The position numbers were made by a program, and so were the translations under genes. The notes beneath the pieces were generated by a model that was not told the origin of the DNA, made no database searches, and saw only the letters and a program-made list of their open reading frames with translations. Shown here piece by piece: positions 57,138 through 64,000 of a stretch of DNA of 64,000 nt. How positions within the stretch are numbered: position 1 is the stretch's first letter; each line of letters starts with the position of its first letter. Source of the stretch: Mannheimia haemolytica (GTDB taxonomy: Bacteria > Pseudomonadota > Gammaproteobacteria > Enterobacterales > Pasteurellaceae); contig NZ_SMAC01000012.1 of NCBI RefSeq assembly GCF_004342115.1, positions 16,321 through 80,320 on the forward strand. The letters are read 5' to 3'.

Positions 57138-59351
57138 CTAACTAATCTCTTGTGGGTCAATGTCGATATTCAGCCTGATATTATTCGGAATGTTTAAACT
57201 TTCCCTTTCTTGATCAAAGGCATCGAGTAGCTGTTGTAATGCTCCTCGGAGAGGGTGTTGAATCAGCAATAACCAGCGGTAATGTCCTGCTTTCTTCGCC
57301 ATTGGGGCTGAAAATGGTGGAGGGAGCTGGAAGCCTTGCCCGTTTTGTTGCTGGATTTTTTGGCTAAAATAATCTGCTAATTGCTCAAGCAGCTGTAAGA
57401 TTTGTTGATTATCTTTGCCGGTCGCTTTGAACAAAACTTGCGAGGAAAATGGTGGCAAACTCATTAATTGCCTCATTTTTAACGCCTCATCAGCAAAAGC
57501 TCGGTAGCCTTGTTCCAGCAAGGTTTTAAGCAGTGGGTGATCAGGGTAATGGGTTTGTAGCACCACTTCGCCTTTTTTCTCCGCTCGCCCTGCTCTGCCT
57601 GCCACCTGTATGTAAAGCTGTGCTAATTTTTCTTCCGCACGAAAATCAGTTGAAAATAACGCTGAATCCACATTAACAATCGCCACCAACGTCACATTCG
57701 GGAAATGATGCCCTTTTGCCAACATTTGCGTACCAATCAAAATTTGGCTTTTGCCCTCTCGAATAGCGGTCAAATGGTTTTCCAATGCACCTTTGCGAGC
57801 GGTAGAATCTCTGTCTATACGAGTCACTTGGTAATGAGGGAATTGCTGATTTAGCACCTGCTCAAGTTGTTCTGTGCCGACACCGGTAGTTATTAAATGG
57901 GTTGAACCACAATGTCCGCATTGGCGGGGAATTACCCTTTGGGTGGCACAATGATGGCAACGCAACACTTTTTGCTTTTGGTGGTAAGTAAAAGGCTTAT
58001 TACACGCCTCGCACTCACAAACCCAACCGCATTCGTGACAAAGTAATACCGGGGCAAAGCCACGGCGATTTAAAAACAGCATCACTTGATTGCCTTGCTC
58101 TAACTGGGTTTTCATCATTGAAAGCAAGCGCTCCGACAAACCGGCAGTTACCCGTTGCGTTTTTAAATCAATAATCTGCTGATTGGCAAGTTGTGCATTG
58201 CCAGCCCGAGCGGTTAGTGTCAGTTCGATAAATTTCCCGTTTTGCACATTGTGCAAACTTTCAAGACTTGGCGTTGCCGAGCCCAGCACAATCGGAATAT
58301 TTGCATTTTTCGCCCTAACCACCGCCAAATCCCGTGCGTGGTAACGCCAACCGTCTTGTTGCTTAAACGAGCTATCGTGTTCTTCATCTAAGATAATCAC
58401 GCCCAATTTTTGAAACTGGGTAAATAAAGCAGAGCGAGTGCCGATTACAATCGCACTTTCTCCATTTTTCGCCCGCAACCACGCATTTAACCGCTCAGTT
58501 TCGTTCATATTCGAGTGCAATACGTCAATTTCAACGTTAAAGCGAGCTTTAAAGCGTTGTACCGTTTGCGGTGTTAGCCCGATTTCAGGCACAAGCAGCA
58601 GCACTTGTTCCTCTCGCTTAAGCACCGTTTCAATTAACTGCAAATACACTTCGGTTTTGCCCGAGCCTGTTACGCCATTGAGTAAAAAGCTCGCAAAAGT
58701 GGTTTGTGCATTTAAACGGCTGACCACTAAGGTTTGTTGTTTATTTAAGATCAGCCGATTGTTAGTATTTACTAACGGAAATTCACCTAGTGAGTCTTGC
58801 CACGCTTGTGCCATAAACGGCACATCAATTTTCTCGATATACCCTTTTTCGAGTAAGCCTTTCCAAGCAGATGGGCTACAAGCGGTCGGTTTTTCAAAAT
58901 ATTTTGCACATTCGGCAAGCTCGGTTAACAGTTCCACCTGCTTTTTGGCTTTTTTATTTTCACCGATAATCAGAGATTTCCGCCCTTGCTCCGTCACCAC
59001 AAAATAATTCGATTGAACTCGCTCAGTGGAATCGCCATTGCGTAATTTTATCGGTAAGGCTCCGGTTAGCACTTCACCAATCGGGGCGTGGTAATAACGA
59101 GCCGCCCAGTTCAGCAGTTGCCACATTTCTGAGTCAAAAATCGGGCTAGAATCCAACGCTGCTTTAATCGGTTTGAGTTTTTCGGTTGGCACATCACTAG
59201 TTTGCGGGAAATCGACCACAATGCCGATTTTGGTCTGGCGACCAAAAGGCACAACCACCCGCCCGCCTTGGCAGGCATTGAATGCCGGAGGTAGCAAATA
59301 ATCAAAATAACGATGTAACGGCACATTCAGTGCCACTCTGATTAATCTCAC
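57138..59351 (-). CDS. priA: Primosomal protein N' (replication restart helicase PriA)
   Basis: The 737-residue helicase has the N-terminal 3'-DNA-binding domain (VALNVPLHRYFDYLLPP), Walker A GVTGSGKTEVYL near 222-233, the DEEHD box near 322, and a zinc-binding region with pairs of Cys (CHECGWVCECEAC..., CHHC..., CGHCG) near 435-480. It reloads the replisome at stalled forks. The start codon is GTG and overlaps the TGA of the upstream transporter pseudogene (GTGA), so it may depend on that transcript. Length is normal. Confidence 0.97.
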   Translation of the reverse strand: MRLIRVALNVPLHRYFDYLLPPAFNACQGGRVVVPFGRQTKIGIVVDFPQTSDVPTEKLKPIKAALDSSPIFDSEMWQLLNWAARYYHAPIGEVLTGALPIKLRNGDSTERVQSNYFVVTEQGRKSLIIGENKKAKKQVELLTELAECAKYFEKPTACSPSAWKGLLEKGYIEKIDVPFMAQAWQDSLGEFPLVNTNNRLILNKQQTLVVSRLNAQTTFASFLLNGVTGSGKTEVYLQLIETVLKREEQVLLLVPEIGLTPQTVQRFKARFNVEIDVLHSNMNETERLNAWLRAKNGESAIVIGTRSALFTQFQKLGVIILDEEHDSSFKQQDGWRYHARDLAVVRAKNANIPIVLGSATPSLESLHNVQNGKFIELTLTARAGNAQLANQQIIDLKTQRVTAGLSERLLSMMKTQLEQGNQVMLFLNRRGFAPVLLCHECGWVCECEACNKPFTYHQKQKVLRCHHCATQRVIPRQCGHCGSTHLITTGVGTEQLEQVLNQQFPHYQVTRIDRDSTARKGALENHLTAIREGKSQILIGTQMLAKGHHFPNVTLVAIVNVDSALFSTDFRAEEKLAQLYIQVAGRAGRAEKKGEVVLQTHYPDHPLLKTLLEQGYRAFADEALKMRQLMSLPPFSSQVLFKATGKDNQQILQLLEQLADYFSQKIQQQNGQGFQLPPPFSAPMAKKAGHYRWLLLIQHPLRGALQQLLDAFDQERESLNIPNNIRLNIDIDPQEIS

Positions 59352-59960
59352 TTCTCTAAACCAATTTTGATTGCAAGCCCGATAAATATCGAGCCGCAGA
59401 TTTTATTTAACCAATTTCCAAAGGTTTGATTATGCCGTAAAAAACGCCCAACAGGTGCAGCGGCTAAGACTAAAATACTTACCCAAATAATGCTGGTGGA
59501 TAAAAACGTTAGCCCCAACAGCATAAAAGGTATTTTCCAAATTACTGGATACAAACTGCGGCAATAACGCCAAGAAAAAGAGCAATACTTTCGGGTTTAA
59601 TAGATTGGTAATCAACCCTTGACAGAATATCTTCCATAGAGGAAGTTTGTCTAGATTGATTTTCTCTAACACCAACGGCTCTCGCCACATTTTAATGCCG
59701 AGATAGCAGAGATAAATTGCCCCTGCGTATTTCAGAAAATTAAATAAAGTGGGCGAATGTGCCACAATGCCTGCAAGCCCGAGTGAAACCGCAAGAATAT
59801 GGCATAAAATGCCTGCTAGAATGCCGAATGAAGACATTAAGCCCGACTTTTTCCCCTCAGCAATAGTGCGAGTTAAAATATAGATAGTATCCGAACCCGG
59901 TGTAAGATTTAGCAGAATACAAGCGGTCAAAAATCCCCAATAATTTACAATATCACTCAT
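59348..59960 (-). pseudogene. LysE/RhtB-family amino acid exporter, frameshifted
   Basis: The first frame (from 59960) encodes the LysE/RhtB N-terminus: ACILLNLTPGSDTIYILTRT, GILAGILCHILAVSLGL and NPKVLLFFLALLPQFV, to about residue 142. The family sequence then continues in another frame (PFMLLGLTFLSTSIIWVS...GSIFIGLAIKIGLEK) to a stop at 59348. The shift lies near 59525-59530, in the stretch ACCTTTTATG, and one extra base would restore a protein of about 204 residues. A sequencing error cannot be excluded. The start overlaps the upstream transporter gene by 8 bases, so the pair was translationally coupled. Confidence 0.85.
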
Positions 59961-60850
59961 TATTCACACTCAATTTACGTTTACGCTGCTGACGAAGAGC
60001 AAACATACCATCTAATACTAAAAATGAAATGGAGATCAACAAGCAAATCATCAACAAGTAAGATTCATTTGCTAACCTTTCGCCAATTAAGAAAGACACC
60101 ACCAACATCAATAGTGGCTCAACATAGCCTAATAAACCAAGCAAATTAAAGGGTAAAATCGTGCTGGCTAGCGTATAGCTGATAAGTGCAGTGCCACTAA
60201 TTAAACCCAGTAATGCAATAAAATAGTAAATATTGGGGTTTTGTGTTTCGACATATTGCATATCGGTTTGAGAGATAAAATAACAAGCTACAGGGAGCAA
60301 ATATAAAATTTCTACCACAAAGCTATGTAAATGGCTTAAGCCAAACTTTCGGCGAAGGTAAAAATAGATTGGGTAACCTGTGCAAACAAATAAACTTGCT
60401 ATCGAAATTTTTCCCGTAAACAAAATATTACTCGCTACACCAATGAAAGCAACCACAATCGCCAACCATTTATTCAAGGAAAGCGTTTCTTTATAAACCA
60501 CTTTGCCAAATGCCACCATAATAATCGGCATTAATAGATAGCCCATTGAAACCTCAATCGCTTTTCCGCTATTGGGAGCCCATAAAAACCCACATCTGCC
60601 CGCCCACAATAGATGCCGTGATTAAAATAACCAGCAATAAATAAGGCTCTTGCTTTAGGCGTTGAAGAAATACCCAAAACTCATTTTGTTTTTTAAATAA
60701 GTATAAAGCAAGGAAAAGAAAAGGAATCGTAACCAGCATACGAATGCCGAAAATGCTCACACCTGCCAGCGGTTTTAGAAAGATCGCCAAATAGTACATA
60801 CAGCCGAATAACACTGAGGCTGAAAGAGATAAAAGAATGCCTTTTAACAT
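59953..60850 (-). pseudogene. EamA/RarD-family transporter, frameshifted in a T-tract
   Basis: The first frame (60850 to 60569) gives a RarD-like start (MLKGILLSLSASVLFGCMYYLAI, ...VGGQMWVF) and ends soon after the T-tract. The second frame resumes FLWAPNSGKAIEVSMGYLLMP and runs to 59953 with seven more membrane segments. The junction is a run of five T on the coding strand (60584-60588). Seven T, or four, would restore the frame; W-V-F-L-W-A-P with seven T fits E. coli RarD (WLFIWA) best. The whole protein would be about 297 residues with ten helices. A loss-of-function mutation, phase variation or sequencing error are all possible. Confidence 0.85.
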
Positions 60851-60887
60851 AGTGATAAGAAAGTAATTATTTTTTAATTTTTCAAAT

Positions 60888-61069
60888 CTCCCCTACCCCT
60901 CTTTTCTAAAGAGGATTGTCGAGTTCTAAATAAATGAATAATGTTCGGAGGTAGGGGCGGGTCCAGTGCCCGCCCGCAAATTAATATCGTTAGCGGACAG
61001 GCACAGGACCTGTCCCTACTGATATTATAGAACTTACAACCCTGCTTTTATAAAGTGGGGTAAAGGGAG
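60888..61069. repeat. Nested inverted-repeat element between alaA and the RarD-like gene
   Basis: The outer arms (60888-60929, and 61029-61069 as imperfect complement) share the motif CCCCTCTTT...TTGT..GTTCTA with the element at 16914-17104. The inner arms are 60951-60977 (GTAGGGGCGGGTCCAGTGCC...) and 60993-61019, whose complement starts GTAGGGACAGGTCCTGTGCC. The inner module equals the one at 37236-37305. No gene is seen in it. Confidence 0.8.
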
Positions 61070-61076
61070 ATTCGAC

Positions 61077-62294
61077 TTAGTCTTGACGATAGGTTTTCAA
61101 GAAATTCGCAAGGCGACCAATCGCTTCTTCAATTTGATGTGCATAAGGCAAAGTTACCACACGGAAGTGATCCGGTTTTTTCCAGTTAAAACCGGAACCT
61201 TGCACTAATAGCACTTTTTCTTGTTGCAACAAATCGTAGATGAATTTTTGGTCATCTTTAATGCCGTACATTTCGGTATCAATTTTCGGGAACATATATA
61301 ACGCCCCTTTCGCTTTTACACAGCTAATACCCGGAATTTGTACCAATAATTCGTGCATTTTATTTCGTTGTTCCAGCAAACGACCGCCCGGCAACACAAA
61401 TTCATTGATACTTTGATAACCACCTAATGCGGTTTGAATGGCGTGTTGCATCGGCGTATTGGCACATAAACGCATAGAAGAGAGCATATCCAACCCTTCA
61501 ATAAAACCTTTGGCTTGATGCTTCGGACCGCTCAGCACCATCCAGCCCTGACGGAAACCGGCAACACGATACGCCTTGGATAAACCGTTATAAGTTACGG
61601 TTAATACGTCCGGTGCAAGAGCAGCAATATGGTGATGTACCGCACCATCATAGACAATTTTTTCATAAATTTCGTCAGCAAAAATAATTAAGTTATGCTG
61701 ACGGGCAAGTTCTGCAATTTCCAGCAAAATTTGACGGCTATACACTGCTCCGGTCGGGTTATTCGGGTTGATAACCAAAATCCCTTTAGTGCGAGGCGTG
61801 ATTTTCGATTTAATATCTTCAAGATCAGGGAACCACTCATTTTCTTCATCGCACAGGTAATGCACTGCTTTACCACCGGCTAGGGTTGAAGCTGCTGTCC
61901 ATAACGGATAATCAGGCATTGGAATTAGAATTTCATCGCCATCATTTAATAACGCCTGCATCGACATTGTAATCAGTTCAGATACGCCGTTGCCGATGTA
62001 AACATCGTTTACATCCATACCACGCATACCTTTTGATTGATAATATTGCACAATCGCTTTGCGGGCAGAATACAAACCTTTTGAATCACAATAGCCTTGT
62101 GCGGTTGGAAGATTACGAATCACATCCACTAAAATTTCATCGGGTGCTTCAAAGCCAAAAGGGGCTGGGTTACCGATATTTAATTTTAAAATTTTATGCC
62201 CTTCTTCTTCTAAGCGAAGTGCCTCTTTATGAATTGGCCCACGGATATCGTAACGAACCTGAGCTAACTTATCTGATTTGGGAAAACGATCCAT
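61077..62294 (-). CDS. alaA: Alanine transaminase (AlaA-type)
   Basis: The 405-residue PLP aminotransferase of fold type I starts FPKSDKLAQVRYDIRGPIHKEA, as E. coli AlaA (YfbQ). The PLP Lys is in YNGLSKAYRVAGFRQGW near 238. NIGNPAPFGF, INPNNPTGAVYS and the C-terminal FRVVTLPY are also typical. It makes alanine from pyruvate and glutamate. It is divergent from menF; the inverted-repeat element lies right behind its stop and may end its transcript. Confidence 0.95.
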   Translation of the reverse strand: MDRFPKSDKLAQVRYDIRGPIHKEALRLEEEGHKILKLNIGNPAPFGFEAPDEILVDVIRNLPTAQGYCDSKGLYSARKAIVQYYQSKGMRGMDVNDVYIGNGVSELITMSMQALLNDGDEILIPMPDYPLWTAASTLAGGKAVHYLCDEENEWFPDLEDIKSKITPRTKGILVINPNNPTGAVYSRQILLEIAELARQHNLIIFADEIYEKIVYDGAVHHHIAALAPDVLTVTYNGLSKAYRVAGFRQGWMVLSGPKHQAKGFIEGLDMLSSMRLCANTPMQHAIQTALGGYQSINEFVLPGGRLLEQRNKMHELLVQIPGISCVKAKGALYMFPKIDTEMYGIKDDQKFIYDLLQQEKVLLVQGSGFNWKKPDHFRVVTLPYAHQIEEAIGRLANFLKTYRQD

Positions 62295-62481
62295 TGTAAA
62301 CTTCCTATAATGTATTATCTAATTGTAGTCTCATCCCGCTGTTCAAAAAATCGGTAATTCGGAATGAATTTGTAAACATTACTCTAATTTGGGAGGAAAA
62401 AAAAGAGGAAATACGTTAAAATGGAGACCTTTTTTTCAATCAGCTAAAAACAAGCGGTTTCTTTTTCTGATTTTTTTGCAA

Positions 62482-63786
62482 ATGCTTATTTTTCATCAAT
62501 TAAAACAAGAACTTACAAAAAGTTACTCAAAAGTGGGAAGAGAGCAAGGATTGGTCGCCATTCAAGCCTCTATGCCGCTATTGGAGGCAAATATTCCGCT
62601 ACTCGGTTGGTTGAAAACACAAAAAACAAGCTACCCTCACTTTTTTCTGCAATATCGTGATACAGATCAGACCATTGCCACCATTGGCACACTTCGCCAA
62701 TTTTATACGCTAGAAGCTGCACAATCTTTTATTCAACAACATCATTTCCCGTTAATCGGCGGGCTTCAATTTGAAGGCAATACGCAATTTATTTTGCCTC
62801 AATTTTCATTGGTAAAAAATCAGCAAAATTTAACCGCTTGCTTCTATTTTGATAGTGATAACTTTGAACAACAAGCGGTTATTTTTGAACAATTTCTTGC
62901 AAATTTCAGCCAAATTACCGAATTAGGACTAACGGATAATCCGCTCGTTTCAATGAGTGCCACCAGCCATTTTGAGCAATGGAAAGCCAATATTGAAAAA
63001 GCGATTATTTCTATTGAGCAGGGCGATTTTCAAAAAGTGGTATTGGCAAATGCGATGAGACTTCATTTTGAGCAACCCATTTGTGCTTACAGCTTGCTGG
63101 CACAAAGCCAAAAAACAAATTTAGGTTGTTACCACTTTTTATGGGCGGAAAGTGCTGATGTTGCCTTTCTTGGCTCAACCCCTGAGCGGCTATATCAACG
63201 CCAAGGGCTATACTTTTCTACCGAAGCCCTCGCCGGCACCGCTGCGGTTACCACCAGTGAAGTGCAAACCGAACTCAATGCACAATGGCTGTTAAGTGAT
63301 CCCAAAAATATCTATGAAAATCAATTAGTGGTTGATGACATTGAAAACCAACTCAAAGATTGCGTGACCGAATTTGCAGTATCCGAGGCAAAAATTAAGC
63401 GTTTGCATAATGTGCAACACCTACGCCGCCAAATTCAAGCAACGCTCAAACCGGACACCTCAGATTCAGATTGCTTAAGCAAAATCCACCCAACTGCGGC
63501 AGTTGCAGGGCTTCCCCGCCAAAAAGCAAAGGGTTTTATTACCGAAAATGAGCCTTTTACCCGCCATTGGTATGCAGGTACATTAGGCGTAATGGGCAAC
63601 GAGGAAGCCGAATTTTGCGTAACACTCCGTTCTGCATTAATTTCACAAAATTCAATTACGCTTTATGCCGGTGCCGGCATTGTGGCAGGCTCAGATCCAC
63701 AATCGGAATGGCAAGAAATTAAACGTAAGGCACAAGGAATGGCAAAACTGTTGGATGTTGATTTAGTAACAAAAGGGGAACTGTAA
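62482..63786 (+). CDS. menF: Isochorismate synthase (menaquinone pathway)
   Basis: The 434-residue enzyme converts chorismate to isochorismate, the first step of menaquinone synthesis. The chorismate-binding domain (about 170-425) has KVVLANAMRL, FLGSTPERLY, EALAGTAAVTTSE, PTAAVAGLP and the C-terminal YAGAGIVAGSDPQSEW. The frame is open from 62389, but that part is Lys-rich and overlaps an uptake core. The ATG at 62482 (MLIFHQLKQEL) is the best start though no good ribosome site precedes it. No menD follows in the 119 bases before the IS1016-like element. Confidence 0.92.
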   Translation: MLIFHQLKQELTKSYSKVGREQGLVAIQASMPLLEANIPLLGWLKTQKTSYPHFFLQYRDTDQTIATIGTLRQFYTLEAAQSFIQQHHFPLIGGLQFEGNTQFILPQFSLVKNQQNLTACFYFDSDNFEQQAVIFEQFLANFSQITELGLTDNPLVSMSATSHFEQWKANIEKAIISIEQGDFQKVVLANAMRLHFEQPICAYSLLAQSQKTNLGCYHFLWAESADVAFLGSTPERLYQRQGLYFSTEALAGTAAVTTSEVQTELNAQWLLSDPKNIYENQLVVDDIENQLKDCVTEFAVSEAKIKRLHNVQHLRRQIQATLKPDTSDSDCLSKIHPTAAVAGLPRQKAKGFITENEPFTRHWYAGTLGVMGNEEAEFCVTLRSALISQNSITLYAGAGIVAGSDPQSEWQEIKRKAQGMAKLLDVDLVTKGEL

Positions 63787-63905
63787 GCTAGACTTTCAGA
63801 ACTTAATCTCTTAATTATTTCTTTCTATATTTTCATTTCCAACTTCCCAACAAAATATATTATTGCCACCAAATTAGTAGTGAATATTCCATAATTAAAA
63901 AATTT

Positions 63906-64000
63906 GGGGCTGTAGTAGATTAGCATCACTGCTATACTACAAAAATGAAGATAACCCATTGTAAATTAAAGAAATCTTTGCAGAAAAAGCTTCTTGAATT
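63906..64000 (+). mobile_element. IS1016-like (IS1595-family) insertion sequence, left end, partial
   Basis: The terminal repeat starts GGGGCTGTAGTAGATTAGCA at 63906, the known type of end of IS1016-like elements. A transposase start codon follows at 63945. The element runs off the window, so the right end and any target duplication cannot be seen. Confidence 0.8.
63945..64000 (+). CDS. IS1595-family transposase, partial N-terminus
   Basis: The first 18 codons (MKITHCKLKKSLQKKLLE) match my recollection of the N-terminus of IS1016-type transposases of Haemophilus and Neisseria. These carry out transposition with a DDE-type catalytic core, which lies beyond the window. The identification depends on this short stretch and the terminal repeat 39 bases upstream. 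Confidence 0.75.
   Translation, partial: MKITHCKLKKSLQKKLLE

Noticed and set aside
1..64000. CRISPR arrays, rRNA, tRNA or prophage genes
   Set aside because: No regularly spaced repeats, no rRNA or tRNA-like sequences and no phage structural genes were noticed. The nested repeats at 16.9, 37.2 and 60.9 kb lack the regular spacing of CRISPR.

Overview
The window looks like a chromosomal segment of a Pasteurellaceae bacterium. The housekeeping genes (hemC, adhE, amiB-tsaE-orn-coaD-waaA, dnaE, lptFG, pepA, cysK, rho, argCBD, deoCD, nupC, msrA, priA, alaA, menF) are all of gamma-proteobacterial/Pasteurellaceae type. The DNA is AT-rich and peppered with the 9-mer ACAAGCGGT, the core of the DNA-uptake signal of the Actinobacillus pleuropneumoniae / Mannheimia / Bibersteinia branch, rather than the AAGTGCGGT core of Haemophilus influenzae. 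Several terminators are built from two facing uptake sequences. The species cannot be fixed from the sequence alone.

Layout. 1-5.7 kb: start of hemC (cut by the window edge), FNR-controlled adhE, and a homocysteine methyltransferase with an amino-acid antiporter. 5.8-7.1 kb: a gene stub cut by an IS481-family element. 7.2-13.4 kb: amiB, tsaE, orn, coaD, waaA, trhP (yegQ) and a cytochrome b562. 13.4-24.6 kb: dnaE, lptG, lptF, an unknown exported protein, pepA, cysK and rho. 24.6-35.0 kb: an accessory block, all on the minus strand. It holds a mannose-family PTS (IIA, IIB, IIC, IID) translationally coupled to a tyrosine-phosphatase-like gene, then a secreted histidine acid phosphatase broken by an in-frame stop. 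Next comes an operon of a PRD/BglG-like regulator, a DUF218 domain fused through a coiled coil to an autotransporter-like beta-barrel, and a secreted DUF218 paralogue without the barrel. 35.1-38.3 kb: argCBD behind two ARG boxes. 38.4-42.4 kb: a detoxification cluster (GST, old yellow enzyme, nitroreductase, Ohr) divergent from an AraC-type regulator. 42.4-46.1 kb: nucleoside salvage (deoD, deoC, nupC) and msrA. 46.1-56.2 kb: a ten-gene minus-strand operon. Its neuDBAC genes make and activate sialic acid, and its lsg-like genes (flippase, GT52 sialyltransferase, GT25 and two GT2 transferases, a polymerase-like membrane protein) use it on a surface glycan. 56.3-64 kb: an ElyC/YdcF-type protein, priA, two tandem transporter genes each with a frameshift, alaA, menF and the start of an IS1016-like element.

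How the parts work together. The sialic acid operon encodes the whole route from UDP-GlcNAc through ManNAc and Neu5Ac to CMP-Neu5Ac, plus the transferase and export functions, so this strain should be able to sialylate its surface glycan without host sialic acid. The argCBD operon has textbook ArgR control, and adhE has a perfect FNR site as expected of a fermentation gene. The most unusual part is the regulator / DUF218-autotransporter / DUF218 operon. It puts a DUF218 (ElyC/SanA/YdcF-type) domain on a predicted outer-membrane anchor, next to a phosphatase gene and a PTS. A family of nested inverted repeats (16.9, 37.2 and 60.9 kb) lies between genes and inside argCB.
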